Origin: Qipengyuania spongiae
GTDB taxonomy: Bacteria > Pseudomonadota > Alphaproteobacteria > Sphingomonadales > Sphingomonadaceae
Direction of reading: 5' to 3'
Length of the DNA: 64,000 nt
NCBI RefSeq assembly: GCF_026168555.1
Contig: NZ_CP092471.1
Span: 2,056,501-2,120,500, forward strand
In this document: in pieces, positions 44,855 to 54,118 of the stretch
Layout: each line of letters starts with the position of its first letter
Numbering within the stretch: the first letter of the stretch is position 1
Made by a program: the position numbers and the translations under genes
The notes under the pieces: model-generated
Database searches by the model: none
Seen by the model: only the letters and a program-made list of their open reading frames with translations
What the model was told of the DNA's origin: nothing

Positions 44855-46342
44855 ATGTTCGACAATCTGTCCGACCGGCTCGGCAATGTGTTCGACAAGC
44901 TCCGCGGCCGTGGCGCGCTGTCCGAACAGGACGTGCGCGAAGCCATGCGCGAAGTGCGCATCGCCCTGCTCGAGGCCGACGTCTCGCTGCCGGTGGTGCG
45001 TCGTTTCGTCGATGCGGTCACCGACAAGGCGATCGGTCAGGACGTCCTCAAATCGGTCACTCCGGGCCAGCAGGTCGTCAAGATCGTCAATGACGAGCTG
45101 GTGGCGATGCTGGGCGGCGCGGATGGCGAGCCGGAAGGCCTGAACCTTGCGGCCAAGCCGCCGGTCGTCGTGATGATGGTCGGCCTGCAAGGTTCGGGCA
45201 AGACCACTACGACTGCCAAGCTCGCGCGGATGCTGCGCATGAAGCAGGGCAAGAAGCCGCTGATGGCCTCGCTCGACGTGAACCGTCCGGCGGCGCAGGA
45301 GCAGCTCGCCGTGCTGGGGCAACAGGCCGAGGTCGCGACGCTTCCGATCATCGCGGGTCAGCAGCCGGTCGACATCGCGCGGCGCGCCATGGAAAGCGCG
45401 CGCCTCCAGAACGCCGACGTGCTGCTGCTCGACACGGCGGGCCGCCTGCATGTCGACGAGGCGCTGATGGCCGAGATGAAGGCGATCGCCGGCGTCTCGA
45501 CCCCGACCGAGGTGCTGCTGGTCGTCGACAGCCTGACGGGCCAGGACGCGGTCAACGTCGCGCAGAGCTTCACCGGAGAGGTGCCGCTGACCGGCGTTGT
45601 CCTCACCCGGATGGACGGCGACGCCCGCGGCGGCGCGGCGCTGTCGATGCGTCACGTCACCGGCAAGCCGATCAAGTTCGCCGGCACGGGCGAGAAGCTC
45701 GACGCGATCGAGGCGTTCGATCCCAAGCGCGTCGCCGGTCGCATCCTCGGCATGGGCGACGTCGTCAGCCTGGTCGAACGGGCGGCCGAGACGGTCAAGG
45801 CGGAAGACGCCGAACGCCTCGCCAAGAAGATGGCCAAGGGCCAGTTCGACCTCGACGATCTGCGGATGCAGCTGAAGCAGATGCAGCAGATGGGCGGCCT
45901 GGGAATGCTCGCCGGGATGCTGCCGGGCATGAAAAAGGCCAAGGCCGCGATGGCCCAGTCGGGCATGGACGACAAGGTGCTGGTCCATATGGACGCGATC
46001 ATCGGCTCGATGACTGCCAAGGAACGCAGGAACCCGGCCCTGCTCAATGCCAAGCGCAAAAAGCGCGTGGCGGCCGGTTCCGGCACGCAGGTTCAGGACG
46101 TGAACAAGCTGCTCAAGATGCACCAGGAAATGTCCCGGGCGATGAAGCAGATCAAGAAGATGGGCGGATTGAAGGGCCTCGGCGCGCTGTTCGGCGGCGA
46201 AGGCGGCATGGGTGGTGCAGGCGGAGCGGGGGGGCTTGGCGGCCTTCCGGGTCTCGGCGGACCGGAAGGTGGCAAAGGCCCCGGCGTCGATCCCAAGACG
46301 CTCCCGGCCGACCTTCAGGCCCTCCTCAAGAACAACAAGTGA
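44855..46342 (+). CDS. ffh: Signal recognition particle protein (Ffh)
   Basis: A 495-residue GTPase that binds signal peptides with 4.5S RNA and delivers nascent membrane proteins to FtsY. The N domain is followed by the G domain: GLQGSGKTTTTAKLARML, LDTAGRLHVDEALM and LTRMDGDARGGAAL, then GTGEKLDAIEAFDP. The M domain is methionine-rich (QLKQMQQMGGLGMLAGMLPG). A glycine-rich tail (about 30 residues of G/A) follows. The ATG at 44855 sits 5 bases after AGGAGG; a GTG at 44849 is less likely. It starts the rpsP-rimM line. Confidence 0.97.
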   Translation: MFDNLSDRLGNVFDKLRGRGALSEQDVREAMREVRIALLEADVSLPVVRRFVDAVTDKAIGQDVLKSVTPGQQVVKIVNDELVAMLGGADGEPEGLNLAAKPPVVVMMVGLQGSGKTTTTAKLARMLRMKQGKKPLMASLDVNRPAAQEQLAVLGQQAEVATLPIIAGQQPVDIARRAMESARLQNADVLLLDTAGRLHVDEALMAEMKAIAGVSTPTEVLLVVDSLTGQDAVNVAQSFTGEVPLTGVVLTRMDGDARGGAALSMRHVTGKPIKFAGTGEKLDAIEAFDPKRVAGRILGMGDVVSLVERAAETVKAEDAERLAKKMAKGQFDLDDLRMQLKQMQQMGGLGMLAGMLPGMKKAKAAMAQSGMDDKVLVHMDAIIGSMTAKERRNPALLNAKRKKRVAAGSGTQVQDVNKLLKMHQEMSRAMKQIKKMGGLKGLGALFGGEGGMGGAGGAGGLGGLPGLGGPEGGKGPGVDPKTLPADLQALLKNNK

Positions 46343-46375
46343 TTTCAGATATCTACATTGGAAAGGTGAACTAAC

Positions 46376-46846
46376 ATGTCAGTTTCGATCCGTCTGTCGC
46401 GCGGTGGCGCGAAGAAGCGTCCCTATTACCGCATCGTAGTGGCCGACAGCCGCGCCTCGCGCGACGGCAAGTATCTCGAGCAGATCGGCACCTACAACCC
46501 GATGCTGCCGAAGGATTCGGGCGAGCGCGTGAAGCTGAACGAAGACCGCGCACGCCACTGGCTGAGCGTCGGCGCGCAGCCGTCGGACCGCGTTGCCCGC
46601 TTCCTCGACGCTGCGGGCGTGAAGGAACGCGCGGCGCGCAACAACCCGAAGAAGGGTGAGCCGGGCGAAGCCGCTAAGGAACGCGCCGAGGAGAAGGCCG
46701 CGAAGGCTGCCGAGGCCGAGGAAGCGCGCAAGGCCGCCGAGGAAGAGGCGAACGCTCCTGCTCAGACCGAGGAAGCGACCGCCGACGAAGGCGCCGCGGC
46801 GGAAGACGCCGAGACCGCCGGCGAAGCCGAAGCCAAGGCCGAGTAA
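46376..46846 (+). CDS. rpsP: 30S ribosomal protein bS16 with long acidic tail
   Basis: A 156-residue protein. Residues 1-95 are the bS16 fold ([56 protein letters not shown]). The last 60 residues form a low-complexity Ala/Glu/Lys coil, making it almost twice the E. coli length (82). Such tails occur in many alphaproteobacterial S16 proteins but vary in length. It starts 33 bases after ffh. Confidence 0.96.
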   Translation: MSVSIRLSRGGAKKRPYYRIVVADSRASRDGKYLEQIGTYNPMLPKDSGERVKLNEDRARHWLSVGAQPSDRVARFLDAAGVKERAARNNPKKGEPGEAAKERAEEKAAKAAEAEEARKAAEEEANAPAQTEEATADEGAAAEDAETAGEAEAKAE

Positions 46847-46855
46847 GGCATTCCG

Positions 46856-47341
46856 ATGCCGGACCAGCCCGTCACGCTCGCCGCCATCACCGGCGCGCAC
46901 GGCGTGACGGGCGAGGTTCGCCTGAAGCTGTTCGGCGAAGGTCTGGACAGCCTGAAAGCGCACAAGCGCTTCAACGACGGCGCGCTGACTCTCACGAAGC
47001 TCCGCAGTGACAACAAGGGCGGGGCGATCGCGCGCTTCGCCGAGGTTGCGGACCGCACCGGTGCCGAAAACCTTCGCGGAACCGCACTGACAGTGCCGCG
47101 GGCTAGTCTGCCGGATCTGGCGGACGACGAATTCTACCATTCCGACCTGCTCGGCCTCCCGGCAATTTCCGAAACCGGTGAGAAAATCGGCCATGTCTGC
47201 GCGGTCGAAAATTTCGGCGCGACCGATATCGTCGAGATCGAGAAGATGGACGGAAGGAAATTCATGGTCCCGCTGACCGACCATGCGGTGCCAGAGTGGA
47301 ACGGCGAGCGGCTGGTCGTTGCGGCGGGGTTCGTCGACTAG
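46856..47341 (+). CDS. rimM: Ribosome maturation factor RimM
   Basis: A 161-residue assembly factor for the 30S head that binds S19. The N-terminal beta-barrel ([21 protein letters not shown]) and the PRC-barrel C-terminal part ([25 protein letters not shown]) are present. It starts 9 bases after rpsP. Its end overlaps, by 4 bases, the stop of the opposing thioredoxin-reductase-like gene, so the run to trmD is broken here. Confidence 0.95.
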   Translation: MPDQPVTLAAITGAHGVTGEVRLKLFGEGLDSLKAHKRFNDGALTLTKLRSDNKGGAIARFAEVADRTGAENLRGTALTVPRASLPDLADDEFYHSDLLGLPAISETGEKIGHVCAVENFGATDIVEIEKMDGRKFMVPLTDHAVPEWNGERLVVAAGFVD

Positions 47342-48258
47342 CGCCTGAGCGGCCGCGCCTTGGCAAGGTGATTACGAATCGTGGTAGCCGCCACGCCGGC
47401 CTGGCCCATCGCATGACTGATCTGGTCGAGGCCGATCACCACGTCCCCTGCCGCGAAGAGGCCGGACACGCTGGTCTCGCAATGATCGTCGACGATGATG
47501 CAGCCTTTTTCGCTGAGTTCGGCCCCGCATCTTTCGGCAAGGCCCGAACGGATCTGCGAGCCCAGCGCGGGGTAGAGGCTGTCGAAGGTCATCCTGCCTT
47601 CGGCCGTTTCCACGGCGATCCGTTCGCCCTCGATCGTGAAACCGCCGCACGGGCCGGCCACGCGCCTGATCCCGGCCTCGTCGAGCGCTTTCGAGCACTC
47701 GTCTGACAGATCATGGTCTCCATGCGGACTGATCAGCGTCAGGTCGGCGGTGTAGCCGCGAAGGAACTGTGCCTCGGCGGTGCCGTGGTCGCCGGTTCCG
47801 ATCACCGCCACGCGCCTGTCGGTCACCTCGTAAGCGTCGCAGATCGGGCAATAGCGGATGAGCCCCCGCGACATCGCCTCGTCATGCAACTGGTCCTCGA
47901 TGCCTTCGGGGCGATTGTTGACGACGCCGGTTGCGAGCAGGACCGTTCGCGCGCGATATTCCTCGTCGTCGCAGCGAACGGTGAAACAGTCGCCGTCCTT
48001 CGCCAGATCGCTCACCCGCTTGGGATCGCGCCGCGCGCCGTATTTCGCCGCCTGCTCGTACATCCGGTCGAGGAGGTCCTGTCCGTTGATGCCATCGGGA
48101 AAGCCCGCATGGTTGTGGCTGGTGGGAATCCAGCTCGCCCGGCTGGTCCCGCAATCGAACATGCGGATCGAAAGGTGAAAGCGGGCGAGATAGATCGCGG
48201 CGGTGAGGCCAGCGGGCCCGGCGCCCACGATGATGCAGTCGTCGATCGGTTCGTCCAT
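47338..48258 (-). CDS. Thioredoxin-reductase-like NAD(P)/FAD oxidoreductase
   Basis: A 306-residue flavoprotein of the class II pyridine nucleotide-disulfide reductases. FAD motif [24 protein letters not shown] motif [17 protein letters not shown]; redox pair C137-x-x-C140 in [12 protein letters not shown]; and FAD-contact [21 protein letters not shown]. The CPIC pair and the [17 protein letters not shown] opening differ from classic TrxB (CATC) but match a common sphingomonad group of uncertain partner. It is encoded antisense between rimM and trmD, an unusual place. Its start lies about 60 bases from the divergent trmD start. Confidence 0.87.
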   Translation of the reverse strand: MDEPIDDCIIVGAGPAGLTAAIYLARFHLSIRMFDCGTSRASWIPTSHNHAGFPDGINGQDLLDRMYEQAAKYGARRDPKRVSDLAKDGDCFTVRCDDEEYRARTVLLATGVVNNRPEGIEDQLHDEAMSRGLIRYCPICDAYEVTDRRVAVIGTGDHGTAEAQFLRGYTADLTLISPHGDHDLSDECSKALDEAGIRRVAGPCGGFTIEGERIAVETAEGRMTFDSLYPALGSQIRSGLAERCGAELSEKGCIIVDDHCETSVSGLFAAGDVVIGLDQISHAMGQAGVAATTIRNHLAKARPLRR

Positions 48259-48317
48259 GTCGCGCTGAACGCCCGGGATGGCAAAGCGTTGCGCGTTTCG
48301 CTAACCGCCGCCGCGAG

Positions 48318-49052
48318 ATGACTTTCGCCGCTACCATCCTGACGCTCTACCCAGAGATGTTTCCCGGGCCGCTCGGCACGTCCATGGCGGGTCGTGCGCT
48401 GGAGCGCGGAAGCTGGTCGTGCGAGACTTTGCAGATCCGCGATTTCGCCACCGACCGCCACCGAACCGTGGACGATACGCCGGCGGGCGGCGGCGCGGGC
48501 ATGGTGTTGAGGGCGGACGTGCTCGGTGCGGCGCTCGACAGCGTGGCCGATGCGCGACCCGTGCTCGCCATGACGCCGCGCGGTGCTCCGATCGGACAGG
48601 CGCGCATCCGCGAGATCGCCGCCGGGCCGGGCGTCACCATCGTGTGCGGCCGGTTCGAGGGCTTCGACGAACGCTTCTTCGAGGCGCGGCCGCAGGTCGA
48701 GCAGGTTTCGCTCGGCGACATCGTCCTGTCCGGCGGGGAGACCGCAGCGATCGCCATTCTCGATGCTTGCATTCGCCTGCTTCCCGGCGTAATGGGCGCG
48801 CCCGAAAGCGGAGCCGAGGAATCGTTCGAGAACGGTCTCCTCGAATATCCGCAATTCACCCGACCTTATGAATGGGAAGGGCGCACGATCCCTGAAGTGC
48901 TGCGATCGGGGGATCATGCGAAGATCGCTGCTTGGCGCGAGGCAAGGAGCGAGTACGATACACGGTTACGCAGGCCGGACCTTTGGGAGCGCTACAGTGG
49001 CGCTCGGGACCAGTCTGCCTCTGGCGCGCGGCGCGATATGAAGGACGATTAG
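48318..49052 (+). CDS. trmD: tRNA (guanine-37 N1)-methyltransferase TrmD
   Basis: A 244-residue SPOUT enzyme that methylates G37 next to the anticodon of several tRNAs, including prolines and leucines. Conserved parts: [38 protein letters not shown], and the knot region [11 protein letters not shown] and [19 protein letters not shown]. The C-terminal part is a small helical domain. It starts 3 bases upstream of rplS by gap. Because an antisense gene separates it from rimM, it needs a promoter in 48259-48317. Confidence 0.96.
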   Translation: MTFAATILTLYPEMFPGPLGTSMAGRALERGSWSCETLQIRDFATDRHRTVDDTPAGGGAGMVLRADVLGAALDSVADARPVLAMTPRGAPIGQARIREIAAGPGVTIVCGRFEGFDERFFEARPQVEQVSLGDIVLSGGETAAIAILDACIRLLPGVMGAPESGAEESFENGLLEYPQFTRPYEWEGRTIPEVLRSGDHAKIAAWREARSEYDTRLRRPDLWERYSGARDQSASGARRDMKDD

Positions 49053-49055
49053 GCG

Positions 49056-49424
49056 ATGAACCTGATCCAGACACTCGAAGCCGAAGCGATCGAAAACCTC
49101 GGCAAGGATATTCCCGATTTCCGCGCGGGCGACACCGTCCGCGTCGGCGTGAAGGTCGTCGAAGGCACCCGCGAGCGTGTGCAGAACTTCGAAGGCGTCG
49201 TGATCGCCCGTTCGAACCGCGGCATGGGTTCGAACTTCACCGTGCGCAAGATGAGCTTCGGCGAAGGCGTGGAACGCGTTTTCCCGCTTTATTCGCCGAT
49301 CGTCGACAGCATCACCGTGGTGCGTCGCGGCATCGTGCGTCGCGCCAAGCTGTATTACCTGCGCGGCCGCACCGGCAAGTCGGCGCGTATCGCCGAGCGT
49401 CGGGACAACGCTCCCAAGTCCTGA
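49056..49424 (+). CDS. rplS: 50S ribosomal protein bL19
   Basis: A 122-residue protein at the 30S-50S interface. Signatures are [57 protein letters not shown] and [19 protein letters not shown]. It starts 3 bases after trmD, so the two are coupled. A terminator follows at 49466-49496. Confidence 0.97.
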   Translation: MNLIQTLEAEAIENLGKDIPDFRAGDTVRVGVKVVEGTRERVQNFEGVVIARSNRGMGSNFTVRKMSFGEGVERVFPLYSPIVDSITVVRRGIVRRAKLYYLRGRTGKSARIAERRDNAPKS

Positions 49425-49465
49425 TCTTCGAGCCGCGTAAGCCGATCACCAAGGTTTGCCAAAAG

Positions 49466-49496
49466 GGCGCTCCGGTCTATGCCGGGGCGCCTTTTT
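49466..49496 (+). terminator. Rho-independent terminator of rplS
   Basis: Ten-position stem (49466-49475 with 49482-49491, one wobble), 6-base loop, then five T. It closes the ffh...rplS line before the peptidase gene. Confidence 0.9.
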
Positions 49497-49519
49497 CGTT
49501 TCAGGACAGACCATTTGCC

Positions 49520-51817
49520 ATGCGCGCACTCCTTGCTTCCACTTGCCTCTTCCTCGCAGCCCCTCTCGCCGCGCAGGAGGGGGCGGTGACCGGCGCCGCG
49601 CCCGAACTGACCTTCGAGCGGGTCTTCGCCTCGCCCAGTCTCGACGGTCCCACTCCGCGCCAAGCCAAACTTTCGCCGGACGGGCGCTATCTCACCCTGC
49701 TGCGCAACCGCGAAGATGACCGCGAACGCTACGACCTGTGGGCCTATGACCGCGAGAGCCGGCAGTGGTCGATGCTGGTGGACAGCGAGAAGCTCGGTTC
49801 GGGCCGCGCGCTGTCCGAAGAGGAAAAGATGCAGCGCGAACGCGCCCGCGTCGGCAGCCTCAAGGGCATCATCACCTATCAGTGGGCGAGCGACGGGAAG
49901 GGCGTTCTCGTACCTCTCGATGGCGATCTCTATCTCGCGCGGCTGGGCGGTGAAGTCGTGCGACTGACCGACACCGAGGAGAGCGAACTCAACCCCGCGC
50001 TTAGCGAGACGGGCGAATACGTCTCTTTCGTGCGCGACCGGCGGTTGTGGGTCGGGGAAGTGGGCGCGGAAGCGAGCCCGGCCACGCCCTCCGAAGCGAG
50101 CGAGGCCGTCCGCTGGGGCGAGGCCGAATTCGTCGCGCAGGAAGAAATGGGCCGTCTCACCGGCTACTGGTGGAGCCCGGACGATCGCCGCATCGCGGTC
50201 GAGCGTTTTGACGAAAGCGAGGTCGGCGTAGTCACCCGCGCGGCGATCGGGGCCACCGGTACGCGTGTGTTCGACCAGCGCTATCCGGTGGCGGGCAGCC
50301 CGAACGCCAAGGTCGAGCTGTTCGTCATGGACCCCGACGGCCAGAACCGGGTCGAAGTCGATCTGCGCGGCAACCAGTCGCCTGAACATTACGATGCGGA
50401 GAATGCCGACGACTTCTATCTCGCACGGGTCGACTGGGCACCCGACGGCAGCGCGCTCTACGTCCAGCGGCAGAACCGCCAGCAGACACGGATGGATGTG
50501 CTGAGGGTGGACCCCGCCACCGGCGCGAGCAAGATCGTGCTCCAGGAAGAGGCTTCGCAGTCCCATGGAGGCGAGGGGTACTGGATCAACCTGTCCGACA
50601 ATTACCGCATTCTCGACAACGGCGATCTTCTCTGGTGGTCGGAGCGCGACGGGTACGGCCATCTCTATCGCTACCGCGGGGACGAGGGCTGGCGCAGCTA
50701 TCAGCAGCTCACCAGCGGCAATTTCGTCGTCACCGATCTGATCGGAGTGAACGAGGGCGAAGGCCGGCTGTTCTACCTCGCCACGAGCGAGGAGGATCCG
50801 CTGGAGCAGCACGTCTATTCGCTCGATTTCGAAACAGATATGCCGTCCGCGCCCCGGCGTCTGACCGAACAGGGCTTTACCCATTCGGCGACGATGGATG
50901 CGAAGGGCCAGACACTTCTGATCTCCCGCTCGAGTGACAATTCGCCGCCTCAAAGCTATATCGCCGACCAGCAGGGTACGCGGCTGGCCTGGGTGGAGGA
51001 AAACGCGCTCGATGCCGACCATCCCTATGCGCCCTATCTCGCAAGCCACCGTCCCGTGGAATACGGCACCATCGCGGCCGAGGACGGCACGCCGCTTTAT
51101 TGGGAGATGGTGACGCCGGAACTCGAACCCGACAAGCGCTACCCGGTCTATTTCTACCATTACGGGGGGCCGGGACCGCAAACCGTGAACCGGGGCTGGG
51201 ACGGCGCTCTGCGTCAGGCGATCGTCGACAAAGGCTACATCTGGTTCGCGCTCGACAATCGCGGCAGCGCCAATCGCGGTGTCGCCTTCGAACAGCCGAT
51301 CTACCGCGCGATGGGCACGGTCGAGGTGCGCGACCAGAAGGCGGGGGCGGAATACTTGAAAACGCTCCCCTTCGTCGATCCGGACAAGATCGCGATCGAT
51401 GGCTGGTCCTATGGCGGCTACATGACTCTGAAGCAGCTCGAGGCCGATCCGGGCCTTTACGCCGCAGGAATCAGCGGTGCGCCGGTCACGAACTGGCAAC
51501 TTTACGACACGCACTACACCGAACGCTACATGGGCACGCCGCAGGCCGATACCGCCGCGTATGAGGCCGCTTCGGCAATCCCGAACGCGGCAAACATCTC
51601 CGATCCCCTGCTGATCATCCACGGCATGGCCGACGACAATGTGGTGTTCGAAAATGCCACGGCAGTCATCGCCGCGATGCAGGAAGCCAACGTGCCGTTC
51701 GAGATGATGCTCTATCCCGGCTACACCCACCGGGTGTCGGGCGAGAACATCTCGCCCCACCGCTACAACACGGTATTCCGGTTCCTCGAAAGCCATGGCG
51801 TGACGCCGCCCGAATGA
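49520..51817 (+). CDS. S9B-family peptidase (DPP IV-like)
   Basis: A 765-residue exported serine peptidase. A signal peptide (MRALLASTCLFLAAPLAA) is followed by a beta-propeller (about 60-500) and a C-terminal alpha/beta-hydrolase. Catalytic residues are visible: Ser630 in DGWSYGGYM, Asp705 or Asp706 in HGMADDNV and His737 in YTHRVSG. An EEMGRLTGYWWSPDD segment in the propeller has the double-Glu pair that grips the peptide N terminus in DPP IV. It should release X-Pro dipeptides in the periplasm or on the surface. The ATG at 49520 follows the terminator; upstream frame is not supported. It overlaps the permease by 4 bases. Confidence 0.92.
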   Translation: MRALLASTCLFLAAPLAAQEGAVTGAAPELTFERVFASPSLDGPTPRQAKLSPDGRYLTLLRNREDDRERYDLWAYDRESRQWSMLVDSEKLGSGRALSEEEKMQRERARVGSLKGIITYQWASDGKGVLVPLDGDLYLARLGGEVVRLTDTEESELNPALSETGEYVSFVRDRRLWVGEVGAEASPATPSEASEAVRWGEAEFVAQEEMGRLTGYWWSPDDRRIAVERFDESEVGVVTRAAIGATGTRVFDQRYPVAGSPNAKVELFVMDPDGQNRVEVDLRGNQSPEHYDAENADDFYLARVDWAPDGSALYVQRQNRQQTRMDVLRVDPATGASKIVLQEEASQSHGGEGYWINLSDNYRILDNGDLLWWSERDGYGHLYRYRGDEGWRSYQQLTSGNFVVTDLIGVNEGEGRLFYLATSEEDPLEQHVYSLDFETDMPSAPRRLTEQGFTHSATMDAKGQTLLISRSSDNSPPQSYIADQQGTRLAWVEENALDADHPYAPYLASHRPVEYGTIAAEDGTPLYWEMVTPELEPDKRYPVYFYHYGGPGPQTVNRGWDGALRQAIVDKGYIWFALDNRGSANRGVAFEQPIYRAMGTVEVRDQKAGAEYLKTLPFVDPDKIAIDGWSYGGYMTLKQLEADPGLYAAGISGAPVTNWQLYDTHYTERYMGTPQADTAAYEAASAIPNAANISDPLLIIHGMADDNVVFENATAVIAAMQEANVPFEMMLYPGYTHRVSGENISPHRYNTVFRFLESHGVTPPE

Positions 51818-53007
51818 ACAGGCCACGCGGCAAGGCGAAGAAGGGGCAGCTCGGCCTTGCCGCGGTCTGGGCGATCGCGGTTGGCGGCATGGTCGGCGGC
51901 GGGATCTTCTCCACGCTCGGAGTCGTCATCGCCAATGCCGGCCACTGGGCGGCGCTCAGCTTCGTGCTCGGCGGGCTGGTTGCCTACGCCACCGGACACA
52001 GTCTCGCGGCGCTGACGGTCGAGAAAGACGAAGCAGGCGGCATCTACAGCTTCCTGCGTGACCTCGAATTCGCCCGGCTAGCGAAATGGAGTGCCTGGAT
52101 CCTGTTGGCGGGCTATGTCCTCACCTGCGCGGTCTATGCCTACACGTTCGGGGCTTATCTCGGCCACGCACTGGGCGGACCGTCCTGGTTGCCCCCGGCC
52201 ATGGCGGCCTCGGCGATCCTTGCGATGACCGCGATCAATCTGCGCGGTGCGGGGCAGGCGGCCGGCGTGGAGATCGCCATCGTCGCGGTCAAGCTCGTGA
52301 TCCTTACCGGGCTCGCGGCATTCGGCCTGTGGCAGTTCGATGCGGCGAAGCTGTCGATCCCGGACCAGCCGGGGATGATCGGCGTGGTGATCGGCGCGGC
52401 GAGTGTGTTCATGGCATACGAGGGCTTCGAACTGGTCGCCTATGATTACGACGAGATGGCGGATCGCAAGAAGGTGATGGGCCGGATCATGCCGCTGGCC
52501 ATCGGCAGCGCGGCGGCGATCTACGTGCTCGTGGCGCTCGCGGTGCCGATGCTGACCGGGACGCAGGCCGTCATCGAAAACGGCGAGGTCGCACTCAGCC
52601 AGGCAGGGCAGGCCGCGCTCGGTACGGCAGGCCTCATCGCGGTGACGATCGCAGCCGCGCTTTCCACGGCGAGCGCGATCAACGCGACGCTGTTTTCTTC
52701 TGCCCGTCTGGCACGAGAGGTGGCGGATGACGGAGCCCTGCCGGCGGCTCTGGGTCGGCGCAACGACGCCGGGTCGCCTCAATGGGCAGTTCTGAGCCTG
52801 GCTGCGCTGGCACTGGCGCTGGCGGTGCTGGGCGGGCTCGACGGCCTGGTGAGCGGGGCGAGTGTCGTGTTCCTTCTCGTGTTCGGAACGCTCAACGCGC
52901 TGGCCGTCAAGGAGGGGGTGGGAAGGCGCTGGATCACCTTGCCGGGGGCCGTGCTGGCCTTCGCTGCGCTGCTGGTGCTGCTGGCGCATTTCGCGGGACT
53001 GATCTGA
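51814..53007 (+). CDS. APC-family amino acid permease
   Basis: A 397-residue polytopic protein with about 11 hydrophobic segments. The first helix holds GGMVGGGIFSTLGVVI, the APC substrate-binding break (GxGxF type). It probably imports amino acids or di/tripeptide products. The 4-base overlap with the peptidase gene (ATGA at 51814-51817) couples the two and suggests joint use: cleavage of X-Pro peptides outside and uptake of the products. The substrate itself is not readable. Confidence 0.87.
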   Translation: MNRPRGKAKKGQLGLAAVWAIAVGGMVGGGIFSTLGVVIANAGHWAALSFVLGGLVAYATGHSLAALTVEKDEAGGIYSFLRDLEFARLAKWSAWILLAGYVLTCAVYAYTFGAYLGHALGGPSWLPPAMAASAILAMTAINLRGAGQAAGVEIAIVAVKLVILTGLAAFGLWQFDAAKLSIPDQPGMIGVVIGAASVFMAYEGFELVAYDYDEMADRKKVMGRIMPLAIGSAAAIYVLVALAVPMLTGTQAVIENGEVALSQAGQAALGTAGLIAVTIAAALSTASAINATLFSSARLAREVADDGALPAALGRRNDAGSPQWAVLSLAALALALAVLGGLDGLVSGASVVFLLVFGTLNALAVKEGVGRRWITLPGAVLAFAALLVLLAHFAGLI

Positions 53008-53092
53008 TCGGGGCCGCAGCCTTGCGCATTGTGCGCTTGCGAGAGCGCGGTCAGTCGCTATCTCGGCCATGTATTGAAACTGGAGAAGCGCA

Positions 53093-54118
53093 TTGGGTTA
53101 TCGGGTAGTCGTGGTCGGAGCGACGGGGAATGTCGGACGCGAGGTGATGCAGGTCCTCGCCGAGCGCGGCTTTCCCTGCGACGAAGTGGCGGCAGTCGCG
53201 TCGAGCCGGAGCCAGGGGTCCGAGGTCGAGTTTGGCGACACCGGCAAGATGCTCAAGTGTCAGAACATCGAATATTTCGACTGGAACGGCTGGGACATCG
53301 CCCTGTTCGCGGCCGGAAGCGGCCCAGCGAAGCAATATGCGCCCAAGGCCGCGGCCGCTGGCTGCGTGGTGATCGACAATTCCTCGCTCTACCGCATGGA
53401 GCCTGACGTTCCGCTGATCGTGCCGGAGGTCAATCCGGAGGCGATCCACGATTATTCCAAGCGCAACATCATCGCCAATCCCAACTGCTCGACCGCGCAG
53501 CTCGTGGTGGCGCTGAAGCCGCTGCATGACGCGGCGAAGATCAAGCGCGTCGTCGTCTCCACCTACCAGTCGGTCTCCGGTGCGGGCAAGGCGGGGATGG
53601 ATGAACTGTTCGAGCAGAGCCGCAACATCTTCGTCGGCGATCCGACCGAACCGGTGAAGTTCACCAAGCAGATCGCCTTCAACGTCATTCCGCATATCGA
53701 CGCCTTCCTCGACGATGGTTCGACCAAGGAGGAATGGAAGATGGTGGTCGAGACGAAGAAGATCCTCGATCCCAAGGTCAAGGTCAGCGCGACCTGTGTC
53801 CGGGTGCCGGTTTTCGTCGGCCATTCCGAGGCGGTGAACATCGAGTTCGAGAACGAGATTTCGGCCGAACAGGCGCAGGACATCCTGCGCGAGGCGCCGG
53901 GCTGCATGCTCGTCGACAAGCGCGAGGACGGGGGATACATCACGCCAGTAGAGGCTGCCGGGGACAGTGCGACCTATATCAGCCGCGTGCGCGAGGACCC
54001 GACGGTCGACAATGGCCTGGTCCTCTGGTGCGTAAGCGACAATCTGCGCAAGGGCGCGGCTCTCAATGCGGTGCAGATCGCCGAACTGCTCGGCCGCGAA
54101 TGCCTGAAAAAGGGCTGA
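53093..54118 (+). CDS. asd: Aspartate-semialdehyde dehydrogenase
   Basis: A 341-residue enzyme that reduces aspartyl-phosphate to the semialdehyde on the way to lysine, threonine, methionine and diaminopimelate. NADP loop VVVGATGNVGREVMQVL; catalytic Cys in ANPNCSTAQLVVAL; SVSGAGKAGMDEL and TCVRVPVFVGHSEAVN. The start is a TTG (53093, as MGYRVVVVGATG); no ATG lies in frame near it, and a GGAG site precedes it. Its 3' end overlaps the next gene by 19 bases. Confidence 0.95.
   Translation: MGYRVVVVGATGNVGREVMQVLAERGFPCDEVAAVASSRSQGSEVEFGDTGKMLKCQNIEYFDWNGWDIALFAAGSGPAKQYAPKAAAAGCVVIDNSSLYRMEPDVPLIVPEVNPEAIHDYSKRNIIANPNCSTAQLVVALKPLHDAAKIKRVVVSTYQSVSGAGKAGMDELFEQSRNIFVGDPTEPVKFTKQIAFNVIPHIDAFLDDGSTKEEWKMVVETKKILDPKVKVSATCVRVPVFVGHSEAVNIEFENEISAEQAQDILREAPGCMLVDKREDGGYITPVEAAGDSATYISRVREDPTVDNGLVLWCVSDNLRKGAALNAVQIAELLGRECLKKG

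Noticed and set aside
49355..51826. An 823-codon minus-strand frame opposite the S9 peptidase
   Set aside because: Shadow of a peptidase with a full catalytic triad; the antisense product has no domain.
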